This document shows, one piece after another, positions 1 to 13,756 of a DNA stretch of 64,000 nucleotides. The position numbers and the translations under genes are program-made. Position 1 is the first letter of the stretch. Each line of letters starts with the position of its first letter. Origin of the DNA: Salticus scenicus (lineage: Eukaryota > Arthropoda > Arachnida > Araneae > Salticidae); the NCBI GenBank assembly GCA_963930645.1, contig OZ005655.1, forward strand, positions 136,385,456 to 136,449,455. Direction: 5' to 3'. The notes under the pieces were generated by a model. That model was not told the origin of the DNA, made no database searches, and worked only from the letters and a program-made list of their open reading frames with translations.

Positions 1-340
1 CCAAATTTTTAAAAGTGTGACAGCGTCTAAACGCCTTATTAATCTGAGCAAAGAATTTGTACACATGTTATGGGTCACATTTGAACCAACTGTATAGATT
101 TTGGTGAATCTAGCACTTACAGTTTTTTTACAGGGACACAAAGAAAAATTCTTTATCTTTATGGGCTATGAGACCAGCGATAGCATCTAAACGCTTTATT
201 CAATTGAGCTGAAAATTTGTATGAATATTTTAAATCACTGTTACACTAACTATAAGCATTTTGGTGAATCTAGCATTTATAGATTTTTACAGGGACACAA
301 TGAAAAATTCTTTATCCTTATGATCTAAGGGCTCAAAGTT
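1..340. repeat. Divergent tandem array, about 160 bp period
   Basis: Two consecutive units are visible. Each has a GCxTCTAAACGC-type block (near 25 and 183), a block reading TTTTGGTGAATCTAGCA (near 101 and 259), and TTTTTACAGGGACACAA (near 127 and 285). Read on the minus strand, the order of motifs (CATAxxCCxTAAAGATAA, then GTGTCCCTGTA, then a CTATCGC-like block) parallels the arrays at 52-53.7 kb, so this looks like an old member of the same family. The array runs off the left edge of the window. No coding content. Confidence 0.7.
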
Positions 341-2768
341 CAGTAGCGTTAAATAAGTAGTAGTGTTATGTAAACCTATGTTAAACAATTGAAATTAGGC
401 TTCGAGAGAGTTTTACATGAAAATTAGTTCGGTAGCGTGATATATGGAGAAAAATACTCAAACAGTCTGTTATGGTTTTCTCTTTTTCGTTTGTTTAGCA
501 ACACCTCTTTCTTTATTTTATCTACAAAACTATTAGTTACTCAATGTTCGGAAAGTCGAGTGGAGTCACTCCAGATTTTTAGTTTATTTAAATTTATATT
601 ATTTAAGATAACAGGTAAAATATTTATATTGAAAGCTATATGAAACTTCGCGATTAATGTTAAACTCTAGATTACTTATTAACATAACATGTTAATTTAG
701 ATTTTGAAAATGTTAACATTCTATTTTGTATTTAATAAGTAGATCTTTTCATTTTTAATTCTTGCGACTGTGCAAAGTTTTGTGCTATATTTCATTTTAT
801 TTAAGTACTATTTAGAAATAGAAATTAACACTTTTCTAGAAATAAATTGCTTTTTTCTGAGTATTATAGTTAAACTCGAAGTTATACCATCAATTTTAAT
901 GTCTTATTTTACATTTAACTTTCTCGTACGTACATAATAGATAGTTACGTTTAAAATAAAGCTTTCAGCATTGATTTTTTATTATTACATACTTTAAAGT
1001 ACTCGGAATCTAGAAACGATGTTTTCTGGTTAGTCTATATGACCATGTGTTTTCGTATACGTTTATGTAACTTTCATTAGCATAACCCAAAAAGACATAT
1101 TAGCTGCTTATTTGAATACAATATTTCAAATCTGTATTACATGAGGATATTACGTCAATATTTTTATTTTTATTAGACTAAATGTCCATGTAAAAAGACA
1201 TACAAAAAAAATTAAGTACATTAAATTCTTGAGCAAATTTTTCATTTCTACAGTTTGATACCTTACGATTATCATAATATATGGAAATTAGCATATATAT
1301 TTTATATGCCTAAAACACATTCTCTATAGAAAATAAATATTTAATGTACAAAGTCTTTTGTCACTTCTATGTAGATACAAGAAAAAGATTTTGAATGCGT
1401 TAAAAATGTGTTTGTAGATTCATTAAACTGAACTTGTGTACAGTAGTTTCTTTTCTTGTTGAATTAATTCATATACACTATAGCATATGCATATGTATTA
1501 TAAATATTATACAGAGCTTACATAATGAATGTTGTCATGCCCGAGAAAAATGGCATTGAAAAATATTTCATCTATACAGCAAAGTTTATATATATATTGC
1601 GATTTAAGATCACAACAAAATATGTTTTACAAACAAGTTTTTTTTTCAGAGTATTCTAAAAAATATCCTTTTTAACTTCGTTCCTTGAATAAATATACAG
1701 TAAAATCGCTCTAAAATTACGACTTCATAGAAGAACCACCTCTTATTAAAGCCATTTTTTTTTATTCTAAATTTTCTCTGTAGAATTTAATACAAATTTT
1801 TAGTTATGCACTAAGTTTCAAGCACATAACTCTAAGAATCACATTTCCTCAGAGCAGATAATTTCATTTTTCTTAAAGATGGATCTCTCCCATTTTTCTG
1901 AGATTAATCACTGTGTGTATAATAACCATCTGTATATAGAAAAAATAAACAAGACTTTATATTTTTTTTATTTATTTAATAAATATAATTTTTGTGTATA
2001 CGTTATCTAGTACTGTCTCTACGTTTGTGGAGACGTAGAGATGACAAGTTCAAAATCGGAAAAGCAAATTTTGTCTAACGCTATAAATTAAGCTTTTCAA
2101 TTTAAATTCACTGGATAATGGATGATATTTACATTTAATTGAAAAATAAAATTATTAACAAAAGTAAAAACTAACATAACTATTTTCCTGGAAATATTTG
2201 TAAGCATTTATAGATTAATAATTAAACCACAACAAATATTTCTCTATATTTACTGTATTTACAAGTATAAATGGAGGAAAAATCATAATTTAGTTCACAT
2301 AAAAGTGAGGATTGAAGTTTATTGAAAATAAAAGTATCTAAAAAAAAATGGAAATTGAAGAATCTTTTTAATTTTTAGAACGTAAAACCGAGGTTATACG
2401 GCATTTTTTGTATTTATATATTAACAATAGTCAAAAAAGATTTATAATACTTACTAATTTTCAAATACAATTTCTACAAAAAGTACGTATTAGATTCTTT
2501 AAAAAAAACGAAAACAAGTATGGATATTTTTTTCATCCTTATACGGATCCAGATATCTCTTTCACTCAATACTTGCATTCAGCTGCATATTTGTGTGATT
2601 AGAAATCATATAAAGTTATAAAAAATTCCTTTTGAATAAAATTCTTATTAATATGTTTTTTTCTATTTTCTGAAAGCAATTTTCTTTCATTACAAAACAT
2701 TAGACAGTTTATTTCAATTTCTCATTCAATCAAATATGATTGTGAATTCATGTTAATCTTTATTGAAT

Positions 2769-2770
<2 letters not shown>
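341..2770. other. AT-rich sequence with no recognisable feature
   Basis: I see no gene, RNA or structured repeat here. The short open frames (for example near 437-643 and 2408-2602) have no recognisable domain and look like chance frames in AT-rich DNA. Confidence 0.6.

Positions 2771-2802
<32 letters not shown>
2771..2802. repeat. (AC)n microsatellite
   Basis: An uninterrupted run of about 16 AC dinucleotides followed by ATACATATA. Confidence 0.95.
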
Positions 2803-2806
<4 letters not shown>

Positions 2807-4702
2807 TATAAAAGATAAATTTTAAATATAAGATATATTTCCTTTCGCTGCATTTGCGCATAGGTTTATAAAGACTCTGTTCTAGTTCTATATTTAAAAA
2901 TTCAAGTTTTTTTCCATCTTATATTTAATAACAGAATTAAAAGGATTATCAATAACCATTTAGACCTGAATTTAGCTCTGGAAAATCTCAAAAACATATT
3001 AACTCTCAACCACTATCCTGTTTTTCTACTCAATAAACATTTCAATCTTCTTAAATACAATCTTACTTTTAAAATAAATTTCTCCATTTCTGGCGACATT
3101 TAAGAGCTGATAAATGTGCCTACCAGCTGAAATGGGCTCTACGTTTAAGATGGGGGGGGGGGGGGATTTCAATTTTCCTCATTCTACTGACCATTCAAAG
3201 CTTGTCCAAGTGTGTATGTATTTATTTATAATCTTGTATTTTTTATTTTCTTGTATTTTATTTTGATGTATTTACTTTGGTACTTTATTTATGAATTTAA
3301 TTGTTTTTTTATGTTTTGAACTAATTAAATTCGTTTGCTGTATCGTCTTGCTTTAATCTGTGAGAAATTGGGGGCTAGAAACGTGATTTTTTTTTTTTTT
3401 TTTGTCCAGATATCCAATGTTTCGTCCGAAGCTTCTCATATTTCGTTCTCTACATGAAGGAGCTCCCCTGAAGAAGGCCCTCGTGTGTTTTGGGATTAAT
3501 TTCCAGTTATCGTTGGTATAATTTTGCATATATATATTAAATAAATGTTATATAATTTAAAAGCAAAATTTTTACTCCATTACACTGCGACAAAAAATGT
3601 CTACAAAAAAATATTAATGAATAAATAATAATAGTAATAATAATAATAATAAATAAATAAATAAATAAATAAATAAATATAATCCATGGAATTTTAAGGA
3701 CAGAAGGAGAAAAATTGATAATTACTATTATTTTTATCCTTCACTGATAAACAACTAGATATGCATACAGTAATCATTCATGATAATACGAAACCTATTA
3801 TAGTTTATCAAAATCATATCAGCTTATGTATTGTATTCTATTTCAACCTTCAACTAAAACTTCTAATTAAAACTTTATTATTAAATATATTTTTCAGTTA
3901 AAAACTTCCTTACAACAAGTTCGAAAGATTTTCTAAAGAGATGTGCACAAGTTCTGATCCTCTTTTCACAATAATAAGCAAATTACTATGCTGATAAAAT
4001 TAATTTCATTCATCTTCAGTTTCACTACGTCTAATCGACAAACCTTTGCAAGACATGATCATTAATCCAAGAAGAATTTTTCTTATTCAGCATTCCAGAA
4101 TGCTAATTTTCACAAAAATATTATACTAAAAGGATAGTTTATAACTTTCTGATAGAGAAATGTGGATATTGTACATAATAGATGAATGTAACATATCTTA
4201 TTTAAATTCAAATTTGTCTAGGATTACAGGATTAATGTTTATTTGTTTACTCTCTGTGACACACTGCAAATACTAATAACTTATGTTAATATATATGATA
4301 CACACTTACGTGATTAGGGAAAAGTGTTTTGTTATTTTATTATTTATTTATAAAATAACAAAAAAAAATTTCTTTTTTATTCTATAAATAAAACATTATA
4401 AATATTATGCACCGCTAAGCTGATGTTCAAGTAAAATATTAATAGAATCAATTATACAGATACATACATGCACACAAAAATATACAGTAGGATTGATAAA
4501 TCATTGCCTTAATTAGAACAACGTAGAGTCTGCTTTAGTAAACATATTTAGAGAAACTGGTATATCTGTTAAATGCAACATGGGAAAATTACTGAAATGA
4601 GAAATAATAGATAAAATTTCGATTGTTAAGAGAGAAGGAGACATATAAAGAATAATCAACAAAAACTAGAAACACAAAATTTATTTAATTGCAGTACTTA
4701 TT
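2803..4702. other. AT-rich non-coding stretch with simple repeats
   Basis: It holds a 14-base G run at 3152-3165, a T run near 3388-3402 and an (AATA)n tract near 3631-3680. A slightly GC-richer patch at about 3410-3510 (with CCTGAAGAAGGCCCTC) could be a relic of a retroelement 3' end, but it is too short to assign. No gene seen. Confidence 0.55.
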
Positions 4703-5376
4703 CAATGTTCAATAAATTTGTTTCAATAGCATATTTAAAGCATATTGTTGTTTGTTAAACAGTGGCGTAAATAATTCCTCGTTTACATAAAACAACATGA
4801 CACTATAAGGTATAGTCTGTCGCTTTTTATATAAGTATGATCTTTGAAAATCCTTTAGTAGTAGAATCCATGGGGAGAGGAACAAAACTTTTCTTGCGAA
4901 ATAGCAAGACGTGAGGAAATTTCAAATAACTAGATGATAAATCAGAGCGAAATCTTTTCAAATTTTGCATGCTAATTATAAATGATGCACTGTTAGTGGG
5001 TCTAAATATGTGGCCACAACACGACAAATACATTGCTTAAATTAAATGTTCAATAAATTTCCATCAATCACATATTTAAAGCAGGTTATAGTTTATTAAA
5101 CAGTAGCGTAAATAATTTCTCGTTTTAATGAAACAACATGACACTGTAGGATATAGTGCCTTTCACCTAAACATGATTTTGAAAAATCTTTATTAGTAGA
5201 ATCCATGCGGAGAGGAACAAAAAATTTCTTGCAAAATAGCAAAATGTGAGGAAATTTCAAATAACCAGAAGATAAATCGCAGCAAATTCTTTTTAAATTT
5301 TGCATACAAATTATAAATAATGCAGTGTTAGTAGGTCTAAAAATGTGGATACCACACGACAAATATATTGTTTACC
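4703..5376. repeat. Tandem duplication of a 342 bp unit
   Basis: Unit 1 is about 4703-5044 and unit 2 about 5045-5376. They align over almost their full length, sharing TGTTCAATAAATTT, CATGACACT, TAGTAGAATCCATG and GAGGAAATTTCAAATAAC, with scattered substitutions and small indels. On the minus strand each unit keeps a frame containing FRPTN, MQNLKR and LKFPH (4827-5033 and 5096-5362). The two peptides differ at many residues and I do not recognise either. This may be a duplicated fragment of an element or gene, or a chance frame carried along by the duplication. Confidence 0.75.
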
Positions 5377-8170
5377 ATGTGTTTGTAGCTTGTATATAAA
5401 TTCATCTGTTATTATGCTACGTACGGTGCACTAAATTGTTTTATGTCGACCTCCATTCACAGTTGGAAGATAAAAAGTTTCCACTGCTTGAACTATTTGC
5501 GACAAACTGTAACTGATGGCAGCTGCTGCATGCCAGCGTAGGACCATAAATATGTTTTTTAGATATGTTTTAACACAAACACGATGTTTCAAAGATTCTT
5601 ATTAATAAATGTTGTGGAAATTCAAATTCGAAAAACGCGGAGTTTTGGCACTCGGAAAATTTATCGAAATTACAATACCATCGCCGAAGTGACCACGAAA
5701 CGATATGTTCTTTGATTATTCTAAGCGAGATAATATTTCGTCTTGAATAACGATATGAATTTCTCAGCTTTCTCATTCTGGGAAGCGGGAATTACCTGCC
5801 GCTAAAAATTATCGCATTTTTAAGAAACTGTGATGGAACATATATTTTGGGGGCTTAAGGAGTAATCTCCTCAAAGAAAAAGGAACTATGCATTAAATCA
5901 ACAGTAAAAACCTCACCATACAGTAATGTAATCAGAAAACAAGTACAGTTAATGCACTGCTATACAGTTCTAGGATATTAAAATAATAGTTCATTCAGGA
6001 GTGACTCGATCTAAAATGTGTTATTAGGAATTATCTCGATTGACCGATATCACCAGTAGAACTGTCTCGAGAACGAATAATGAAACCGAATTGAACGCGA
6101 AGAAAAAATACGATTTCGACATATTTTTTTACATATTAGAGGGGATTACAAAGATCAGTTATTGAGTAATTGCCAAGAAATATTATGACTTAAACACTCA
6201 TACATCATGACAAAATAACCTCTTTACCATTTTATTTTAAATCCGTATTCGTATCGTCTTTCTTGACTACGCCCAACTGACAAGTAACTTCAAACTTAAT
6301 AAGAATCTGTTTTTTTTTTTTTTTTTACATAGGTTGTTAGTTCGTAAAGTAAATATATTCTTTCAATTCGATTTTAAAATTAGTACCCTGCTCATATATA
6401 CATTGATTGGTAAAACTTGAGCGTTATTCTCAAATGCCTTTGTGAAGAATGATTTAGCAGGATTCAAAATGCTCAAAATCTATATAACGACCAAAAATAA
6501 CAGATATTCATAAATTGCTCGGAAAGCTAAATCAATCAGTGAAATTCAAACTATTATTTATTGAAGATTTCTTTTCCTCATTTTACTTATAACGTGCATA
6601 CATTCAGATACTTAAATACATTCAGATTCAACGAATACCTGCACAGAATGGACTCTTCTTAGTTTTAAAAAAGTTAACTATATATATAATTTAAAAATTA
6701 ATGAATTATATAATTACATACATACACATAATTATTTATAATATATATACATATATTAATATGCATATCTAAATTTTACGTTTTACACTTAGTTTATAAT
6801 TTAATTAGAGGTAAATCCTTGAGTTTTTTACTGCAATAACAACTTCATTATTATAAATGTTATATTTTGAAAAATAACATTTGAGTGAATAGAATAGTTT
6901 AAAATTAGTGAAGCAATGGAAAACTTTTTATCATTAAAAATCAGCTGTATAATAATTTATATATTTAATTAAGCGAAAATTTGCAAACAAAGGCAATCAA
7001 TCATAATATAAAAGTCTAATTAAAGCAATTTTAATAAACTCCTCATCTTGCACTTTATAACAAAATAAATCTAAATTCGAGCTTAACTATTGAATATCAC
7101 ACACTTTTTAAGGTGATAAGGAATTGTTATTTTACGATTTATCGTAGCCGTATCCAGATTTCAAAATTTGATAACTGCAAACTTATTCAGATATTTCTTC
7201 TCTGAAATTAAAATATTTCATAAAACTCATTTTCCAAAAATTTCTCAAAAGTCATCTAAATTTAAGTGGTTGTAATCTCTAATAAACAGATATAGAATAA
7301 TGTACTGCTACAAAATCTATCAAATTTATAGAATTAGCGTGTTTCAAAATATTAAAAATAATTATATATATGTAGAAGATCTCTTTAATGAAGAAAGAAT
7401 GAAAAATGATGTCCGATTTCGAAGTGTTCCTAGAAAACCTTTGATTATTTTAAGATTATATTTTTTTATTAGTGCATAATTCGGCGCATCTGAATCCTTT
7501 CATTTGTGACAGATATCACATCTGACAAGTTTCTTGTCAAATTTCAAGTACTAAATATTTATTTATCTTAATGAATTTTGCTGTGCCGTTATATCTGTAT
7601 ATATGTATATAAATGATGCAAACGTTTAACCTAAGAAAAGCAATTTACAATTATTAAAGCAAAAAAGTAGCGTGACGGACATGACGGAAAATATTTTTAG
7701 TGACTCCTCTTTATCACTCAATTCACCCTAAATTAAGATATATATGCAGTTCAGAAATTTTAATTTATACGAACTGGACTTCCTTCTGGTGTTTAATTTA
7801 AATTGATCAAAATAAATAAATAAAAAAATTAATAACTATCTAAAAAATTAATAGCGTCAGGTATGTGGCATCTGTAAAAAACTGAAGATTTATCTTTTAC
7901 TTACGTATATATGTATATATGTTATTTTATTTTATTGATTTTACTGTTTTCTATCAAGAGAATAAAATACAATTTAATTAGCTGAATATTTTAAACAAAA
8001 AATAGTCTCTACATCCACTTTCAAGTGATATTAACTATTTTTGATTTTTATCATCTCACTTGCTGTGCTTGTTAAAAATAAAAAGTAAAAAATTAAAATT
8101 CTTTATTGTGTTGTCATACAAACACTAACGAAATGGTACATTTCCCTTAATTTGAATTTTCTAACATATC
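5377..8170. other. AT-rich non-coding stretch
   Basis: A GC-richer patch at about 5440-5800 has a 68-residue minus-strand frame that I do not recognise. The rest is AT-rich with a T run near 6310-6326 and short TA tracts (6679-6760, 7363, 7905). No gene or RNA is supportable. Confidence 0.5.
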
Positions 8171-8179
8171 ATAAGATGT

Positions 8180-8470
8180 ATGTCACTTAACCGAAAGCGC
8201 AATTTCCCGACAGGTATAATTAACCAACCGCTTGCTTTCCCGGCAGTTACGTTTGGCCGACGTTTGGCTCTAAGCTTATTTGTCGACAAGTACCATTGGC
8301 ACACAGCTTATTACCCGACAGTCGTAGTGTGGTGCAAGTGTCAATGCAAATACGTGGGTCCTAGATTTGGTGAAATTCTCTCTCTCCGTAGAAGATCTTT
8401 TATAGGGGTACTAGCTCGTATTTACGTAATTTTAGGAAAACGCAACGGAAAACTCCGAATGACTAAGTGA
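8180..8470 (+). other. GC-richer island with a 96-codon open frame, unrecognised
   Basis: This patch stands out from its AT-rich surroundings. It contains repeated short motifs such as CCCGACAG, CCCGGCAG and GTCGACAAG, and two AGCTTATT segments. The open frame starts from TTG rather than ATG and is rich in basic and aromatic residues, with no domain I can name. The repeated motifs suggest a fragment of a repetitive element rather than a gene. Not assigned. Confidence 0.3.
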
Positions 8471-10096
8471 AAGATTGTGACTGGGGATCGAATGCATTTA
8501 GAGTTCAGCATCATAAATAAAGAAATGTAAAATAATATTATATAATCATCCAGAAATGTAAATCTTATTTTAAGACAAAAAGTATTTTTATTTTAGCGCT
8601 TTACTCAAATCCAAATTGAGTATTTTTTTACGCATTTCTGAATTAGTGTTTATTTATAATAGTATGTAAATGGCAGAATTTTTAAGTAAAATATTTAAAA
8701 TTTAAAAAAATATATATATATATAAGTAAATAAAATAAATCATTATTATTTATTTTTAAGGTAACCAGGTTTTCATAAAATACCACTGGTATTTTCTGAC
8801 ATATTACATTATATCTTTAATACGATGTTATTCAACAACAATTTTCCTTTTTACTCATATTCCCTGATAATATTTACTCAAACTCCCTGGTATCCATACC
8901 GTAATTCGAGAAAATTTCTTATAGCGAAGTAAACTGATTTAAACCAGAACTGTCATAATGAAAAAAAAAAAAAATCATTTTTATTATTATTTAAAACATA
9001 TGCAAACTTCTGATAATTTTACTCAAAAAATATTTCATGTCTGTTTTAAGAACATTGAGGTTGAGTCCGAATCATAAAGTTCTTTTTGAAAACACCATAA
9101 AAAATCTTACATTGTGTTCTCAAGAAAACATCATGTCCCTGGCTGTGGTTTTCTGTAATAGTTCCTGAAACATTTACATCGAAAACACGTTACATATCTT
9201 GAAATCCTGAAAGAATATAACTCTGTACATATATTTGATATTATATTATTCTTCATAACACAAACTTAGCTACTTTACATGAATGTAGTAGATATTACAA
9301 TACGTTTCTAGCTTCATATAATATTAAGTATTGCATTAAAATAACGCCTATGTGCAATTCAGAAAAAAGTTAAGCATAATGAGTAATTAATAGTTTTCTA
9401 TGCTTTAAAACACTTAATAATAAAATGAAATTTTCTCTTATTTTTTAGATGTAATATCCAAAAAAAAACTGCTTTAAATTTCCTTAACATAAACTTTAAT
9501 AATACGGAAATAAAAATCCCTATCTTCTTTTTATTCCAATGCATTGAAAAGCTATCACATAAACAGGAAAATTGGATACTTTTGAATATATCTAATCTAC
9601 TTAGGTGAAAAAAGCTGACATTTGAAAAATACTTTAAAATCAGATCAAAAGTGTGTTAAAATTTTCAGCATACCGACTTTACAGTTCTTAAAGTTACTTT
9701 TTTTCTGCTTGCTTTTTTACTTAAATTCAAAGACTTTTTTGGAATTATTATTATTATTTTTTATTATTATATGATTCGTATAACTTCATAATATTGGCTA
9801 CGATTGATTTTTTTTTTTAACTATATCCTCTTGTTTAAAGATGCTCTTGTTAGAAGAAGCTATATCCTCTTATTTAAATTTCTTCAGTTGCATCTTAAAA
9901 CAGGAAAAAACTTGTATGCAGCCTAGAGTGCTATTTTATTTTATTTTATTTTATTTTTTAACTGCGTAGAAAATGCAATGTGGAGATTGTTATTAAAGAG
10001 AAAAAATAATGCATTCTACCTTTTTTTTTTTTTTTTTTTTCTTAAAGAAGAAAGGAAAAAAATATTTTTTTTTTCTCAAAATTCTTATATTGACAT

Positions 10097-10099
<3 letters not shown>

Positions 10100-10135
<36 letters not shown>
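10100..10135. repeat. (AT)n microsatellite in unit 1
   Basis: A run of alternating AT within duplication unit 1. The matching tract in unit 2, at about 12820-12846, is shorter. Confidence 0.95.
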
Positions 10136-10137
<2 letters not shown>

Positions 10138-10314
10138 CAAATTTCTATATGAATTATTACTATTATTTATTCAGAAATAATTTGGCAACTTTTTCTGTTA
10201 AATAAATATAAAAGCTATATATGCATATAAATCATGATTTGCATGCATACATCTGTATTTTGCATCAGTGCAATGCATCAATATACGTCAGCATAAATCT
10301 GTATTTATATTTTC

Positions 10315-10748
10315 TTAACGGCCCTCTTCATTTACCGTTGCCGGAAGCACGAGAAAATATTATTCTATGGAATATTTTCTATACAAATAACTTATTAACT
10401 AATGCATATTTTTAAATTCTGTTTTCACATTCAGAAAATTCCCAACTGTTACATCGATGGACCTTTTATCAAAATGTATTTTTTAAATTTTTAATATTTT
10501 ATTTTGAAATTGCAAAATGAAAAATTTCACATATTGAAAATTCGTATTTTGCAGCTTCAAAATGAAATATAAAATTTTAAAAAATATTTGTTTTTAAAGT
10601 TCCGTCAATTTAACAATTTTGTGAATTTTCAGAATGTGAAAACAGAATTTAAAAATAGGTATTAGTTAATAAGTTATTTGTAAAGAAAATATCCCATAGA
10701 GTAACATTAGCTTCGGCTTCCGGCGACGGTGAGTGAAGTGGCACTTAA
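10315..10748. mobile_element. TTAA-flanked palindromic MITE, copy A
   Basis: TTAA at 10315-10318 and 10745-10748 flanks a sequence whose two halves are inverted repeats over more than 120 bp. The left arm has ACCGTTGCCGGAAGC, then ATTATTCTATGG, then AACTTATTAACTAATGCATA. The right arm, read in reverse, has ACCGTCGCCGGAAGCC, TACTCTATGGG and the same TTATTAACTAATxC block. The centre is AT-rich and non-coding. A TTAA target is typical of piggyBac-type transposition, so this is likely a non-autonomous relative, but no transposase links it to that group. A 64-codon frame over the left arm is not a gene. Confidence 0.8.
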
Positions 10749-11033
10749 GAAATATATTTTTACTAAAACAATCATACATAATTCTTCAAAATTAATTATT
10801 AATATAACTATATAACAGTTATAAGTATAAAAATTAATTTGGGCAGTTGTAATTAAGGTTAACCAGTGTAGACCTACATATATCAAGTTATAGTGGACTC
10901 CTTTCTTTGAAACTTAGTATCTATATTATATAGTTCATGAAAAGAAGAAATTTTCAATAAAAATTAAAAGAGCTTTTCATGCAATGTAGAAAATATTTTA
11001 TGCACATTTGAAGAGTTTTAAAAAGGAAGAAAC

Positions 11034-11484
11034 ACAGGTTGACATGTAAAATTTTGATTTTATAATTTTGGCTTATCTTTATGTTTTTTGGTGTGCTGAA
11101 ACCGAAAATGAAGCCAGTTTTTCTCTATCACGTATAGATGTTTGTCAATACAGGGTGCCTTCCTACAATTTCTTTCATTACTTTTTCAAAAGAGTAATTA
11201 TATGGTAAATTTTATAGTATGTTTCCATGATTAATTAATTATGGATACATACTGTTGTAATTTCGCAGCACTAGTGTGACGTAAATTCATACCAACCAGC
11301 CAATCAACATGTTGTTACGATTGTATATGTAAGGAATTGTATATGTAAGGAATTGTGTCGGTAAACACCCTGTAATGACAAAAATCTATACGTGATAGAG
11401 AAAACTGGACTGCATTTCTGGTTTCAGCACATCAAAAAACATAAAGATCAGCCAAAATCATCAAATCATATTTTGTCAACCTGT
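11034..11484. mobile_element. Long-TIR MITE, copy E1
   Basis: Terminal inverted repeats of about 120 bp: ACAGGTTGACA at 11034-11044 and TGTCAACCTGT at 11474-11484. The homology continues inward through TTTGGCTxATCTTTATG, GTGCTGAAACC and CTCTATCACGTATAGAT. The non-coding centre contains GCAGCACTAGTGTGACGTAA at about 11265. TA is present on the right flank, but no clean target duplication is visible. Superfamily not assigned. Confidence 0.75.
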
Positions 11485-12814
11485 AATATTTTTGTAGACC
11501 TGTGATAAATGTCAGAAAGTCCTTCTTCCCCGCGTCTTTAGAAGATGAAGGTCGAGACTTACTGAGAAAATTGTTTATCAGAGTTGTCATTTTTCAACTG
11601 GACTCTAAGAATATGAATCATTGAAAGGCTTAAGGGGACTTTCTACCTATTGTCTCCGAAAGCCGAAACCAGAAAGCCGAAAAATTTCTTATAGCGAAGT
11701 AAACTGATTTAAACCAGAACTGTCATAATGAAAAAAAAAATCTTTTTTATTATTATTTAAAACATATGCAAACTTCTGATATTTTTACTCAAAAAATATT
11801 TCATGTCTGTTTTAAAGAGATTGAGGTTGAATCTGAATCATATATTTCTTTTTGAAAACACCATAAAAATTCTGACATTGTGTTCTCAAGAAAACATCTT
11901 GTCCCTGGCTGTGGTTTTCTGTAATAGGTCCTGAAACATTTACATTGAAAACACGTTACATATCTTGAAATCCTGAAAGAATATAACTCTGCACATATAT
12001 TCGATATTATATTAGTCTTCATAACACAAATTTAGCTACTTTACATGAATGTAGTATATATTACAATACGTTTCTAGCTTCACATAATATTAAGTATTGC
12101 AGTAAAATAACGCCTATGTGCAATTCAGAAAAAAAGTTAAGCATAATGAGTTATTAATAGTTTTCTATGCTTTAAAACACTTAATAATAAAATGAAATTT
12201 CTCTTATTTTTGAGATGTAATATCCAAAAAAACTGTTTTAAATTTCCTTAATATGAACTTTAATAATACGGAAATAAAAATCCCTATCTTATTTTTTGCC
12301 AATGCATTGAAAAGCTATCACATAAACAGGAAAATTGGATACTTTTGAATTTATCTTATCTACTTAGGTGAAAAAAGCTGACATTTGAAAAATACTTTAA
12401 AACCAAATCAAAAGATTGTTAAAATTTTCAGCATACCGACTTTGCAGTTCTTAAAGTTACTTTTCTTCAGCTTGCTTTTTTACTTAAATTCAAAGACTTT
12501 TTTGGAAATATTATTATTATTATTATTTTATTATATGATTCGTATAACTTCATAATATTGGCTACGATTGATTTTTTTTTAACTATATCCTCTTGTTAGA
12601 AGAAGCTATATCTTCTTATTTGAATTTCTTCAGTTACATCATATAACAGGAAAAAACTTGTATGCAGCCTAGAGTGCTATTTTATTTTAACTACGTAGAA
12701 AATGCAATGTGGAAATTGTTATTAAAGAGAAAACATAATGCATTCTATCTTTTTTTTTTTTCTTAAAGAAGAAAGAAAAAATATATATTTTTTTTTTCAA
12801 AATTCTTATATTTA

Positions 12815-12850
<36 letters not shown>

Positions 12851-13027
12851 CAAATTTCTATATGATTTATTATTATTATTTATTCAGAAATAACTTGGCA
12901 ACTTTTTCTGTTAAATAAATATAAAAGCTATATATGCATATAAATCATGATTTGTATGCATACATCTGTATTTTTCATCAGTGCAATGCATCAATATACG
13001 TCAGCATAAATCTGTATTTTTATTTTC

Positions 13028-13472
13028 TTAACGGCCCTCTTCATTTACCGTTGCCGGACGTCCGAGCCAGTATTATTCTATGGGAAATTTTCTATACAAA
13101 TAACTTATCAACTAATGCATATTTTTAAATTCTTTTCTCACATTCAGAAAATTTCAACTATTTAATCGACGGACCTTTTTTAAAAATGTATTATTTTTTA
13201 TTTATTTTTTTATTTTTTTATTTTTATTTTTTTATTTTTTTTTTGAAATTGCAAAATGAAAAATTTCACATATTGAAAATTCGTATTTTGTAGCTTCAAA
13301 ATGAAATATAAAATTTCAAAAAAAAAAATGAATTTTCAGATTTTGTGAATTTTCAGAATGTGAAAACAGAAATTAAAAATAGGTATTAGTTAATAAGTTA
13401 TTTGTAAAGAAAATGTCCCATAGAGAAACATTAGCTTCGGCTTCCGGCGACGGTGAGAGAAGCGGCCCTTAA
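13028..13472. mobile_element. TTAA-flanked palindromic MITE, copy B
   Basis: The unit-2 counterpart of copy A, duplicated with its flanks rather than inserted independently. TTAA lies at 13028-13031 and 13469-13472. The right end in reverse reads GGGCCGCTTCTCTCACCGTC, the left end CGGCCCTCTTCATTTACCGT. Long T-rich expansions occupy its centre (13190-13245). Confidence 0.8.
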
Positions 13473-13756
13473 GAAATGTATTTTTACTAAAAAAATCATA
13501 CATAATTCTTTAAAATTAATTATTAATATAACTATATGACAGTAATAAGTATAAAAATTAATTTGGGCAGTTGTAATTAAGGTTAACCTGTGTAGACCTA
13601 CATATATCAAGTTATAGTGGACTCATTTCTTTGAAACTTAGTATCTATATTATATAGTTCATGAAAAGAAGAAATTTTCAATAAAAATTAATAGAGCTTT
13701 CTATGCAATGTAGAAAATATTTTATGCACATTTGCAGAGCTTTAAAAAGGAAGTAA

